Shown: positions 6,396-7,114 of the stretch, piece by piece
How the letters are laid out: each line of letters begins with the position of its first letter
Position numbering within the stretch: position 1 is the first letter of the stretch
NCBI GenBank assembly: GCA_905480065.1
Contig: CAJQOV010000029.1
Location: forward strand, 1-7,114
Origin: an uncultured Gammaproteobacteria bacterium
GTDB lineage: Bacteria; Pseudomonadota; Gammaproteobacteria; UBA9214
Length of the DNA: 7,114 nucleotides
Reading direction: 5' to 3'
Program-made: the position numbers and the translations under genes
Notes under the pieces: generated by a model
Seen by the model: only the letters and a program-made list of their open reading frames with translations
What the model was told of the DNA's origin: nothing
Database searches by the model: none

Positions 6396-6400
6396 TGAGG
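6396..6400 (+). promoter_or_regulatory. Ribosome binding site supporting the mlaA start at 6409
   Basis: TGAGG lies eight bases before the ATG at 6409. An in-frame ATG at 6382 lacks a comparable site and would put charged residues ahead of the signal peptide, so 6409 is preferred. Confidence 0.65.
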
Positions 6401-6408
6401 TATTCTGC

Positions 6409-7114
6409 ATGAAAGTTCGGATCGCACTCGTCCTGGCACTCGCAATACCGACTTGTGGATTCGGCGCACCCAGCCTCGATGATGCCGGTGATCCCACCCT
6501 GTCACCGGCAGTGGAAACAGAAAGCACAGCTGAAGTCGAGTTGTTTGATGATCTGGGTGAACTGGAAGTGTATGACCCGCTGGAACCGGTCAACCGGGGA
6601 ATTTTCTGGTTCAATGACAAGGTCTATTTCTACGCCCTGAAGCCGGTGGCAAGGGTCTACCGGCACGCCCCCGAAGATCTGCGCATATCGATCAGGAACT
6701 TCTTCACTAACCTGGAGACCCCGGTTCGTGCCGTAAACGCCGGCCTGCAGGGAAAATTCAGGGATACCGGCACAGAACTGACCCGCTTCTTTATCAATAC
6801 CACGCTCGGGATCGGAGGCTTCTTTGATCCGGCCAGGGAGCATTTCAACCTGAGGCTTAAAGACGAGGACGCTGGGCAAACACTCGGATACTACGGAATT
6901 GGTCCCGGAATGTATCTGGTACTGCCGTTCCTCGGCCCATCCAACCTGCGCGATGGAATTGGACTGATCGCCGACAGGGGTCTTGATCTTTCCTACCAGT
7001 TCTGGGGACGAGACAAGGGTGACGACAACTATGACTACCTGGGTGCAAGGACCCTGGATACCATCAACGATGTATCGCTGGACAAGGATACCTACGAAGG
7101 TATCAAGAAGGATG
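6409..7114 (+). CDS. mlaA: MlaA/VacJ-family outer-membrane phospholipid-removal protein (partial)
   Basis: MlaA sits in the outer membrane with porins and removes misplaced phospholipids from the outer leaflet, passing them to MlaC and the MlaFEDB complex. The first 235 residues are present and the 3' end is cut by the window. Family segments are YDPLEPVNRGIFWFND (55-70), RFFINTTLGIGGFFDPA (126-142) and LGYYGIGPGMYLVLPFLGPS (159-178). The N-terminus MKVRIALVLALAIPTCGFGA is a signal peptide. Its only cysteine (C16) lies in IPTCG, a poor lipobox, while a type I cut after GFG (residue 19) is possible; E. coli MlaA is a lipoprotein. Residues 24-56 form an acidic linker before the domain, longer than in E. 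coli. The gene begins 36 bases after tRNA-Pro with no terminator between. No other mla gene is in the window. Confidence 0.9.
   Translation, partial: MKVRIALVLALAIPTCGFGAPSLDDAGDPTLSPAVETESTAEVELFDDLGELEVYDPLEPVNRGIFWFNDKVYFYALKPVARVYRHAPEDLRISIRNFFTNLETPVRAVNAGLQGKFRDTGTELTRFFINTTLGIGGFFDPAREHFNLRLKDEDAGQTLGYYGIGPGMYLVLPFLGPSNLRDGIGLIADRGLDLSYQFWGRDKGDDNYDYLGARTLDTINDVSLDKDTYEGIKKD

Overview
The window is a stretch of core housekeeping genes from a gammaproteobacterium. L21, L27, Obg, S20, MurJ and IspB all resemble their Escherichia coli counterparts closely. The order ispB / rplU-rpmA-obgE-proB / rpsT / murJ-ribF is, from general knowledge, the arrangement of Pseudomonas-like and other non-enteric gammaproteobacteria; in enterics rplU-rpmA and obgE are not followed by proB and rpsT-murJ-ribF. 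The DNA is fairly GC-rich. I cannot place it below class level. No mobile element, CRISPR array, toxin-antitoxin pair, defence gene or sign of recent transfer is visible.

Layout. Bases 1-1632 (minus strand) hold the first codons of ribF and all of murJ, which meet in a one-base TGATG overlap. Bases 1633-1888 are a divergent intergenic region with a likely rpsT promoter, a possible murJ promoter and a perfect 8-bp inverted repeat. rpsT (plus strand, TTG start) ends at a bidirectional terminator shared with the convergent gene proB. Bases 2192-5109 (minus strand) hold the cluster rplU-rpmA-obgE-proB, driven by a good sigma70-type promoter at 5155-5183, with a hairpin terminator between rpmA and obgE. 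From 5284 the plus strand carries ispB, a tRNA-Pro(CGG) starting 10 bases after the ispB stop, and the first 235 codons of an mlaA/vacJ homologue that runs off the window.

How the genes fit together. Three genes are translational (L21, L27, S20) and Obg is a ribosome-associated GTPase, so the minus-strand cluster joins ribosome production to its assembly. proB begins proline synthesis, and a proline tRNA lies on the other side of the cluster. The remaining genes serve the envelope and cofactors: MurJ flips lipid II, IspB makes the ubiquinone side chain, MlaA removes phospholipid from the outer leaflet, and RibF makes FMN and FAD.

I found no undescribed system. The points worth a second look are modest: the TTG start of rpsT, an arginine where Obg switch II normally has glutamate together with a short Obg C-terminus, a poor lipobox and acidic linker in the MlaA homologue, the tightly embedded tRNA gene, the proB stop inside its terminator, and two unexplained inverted repeats.
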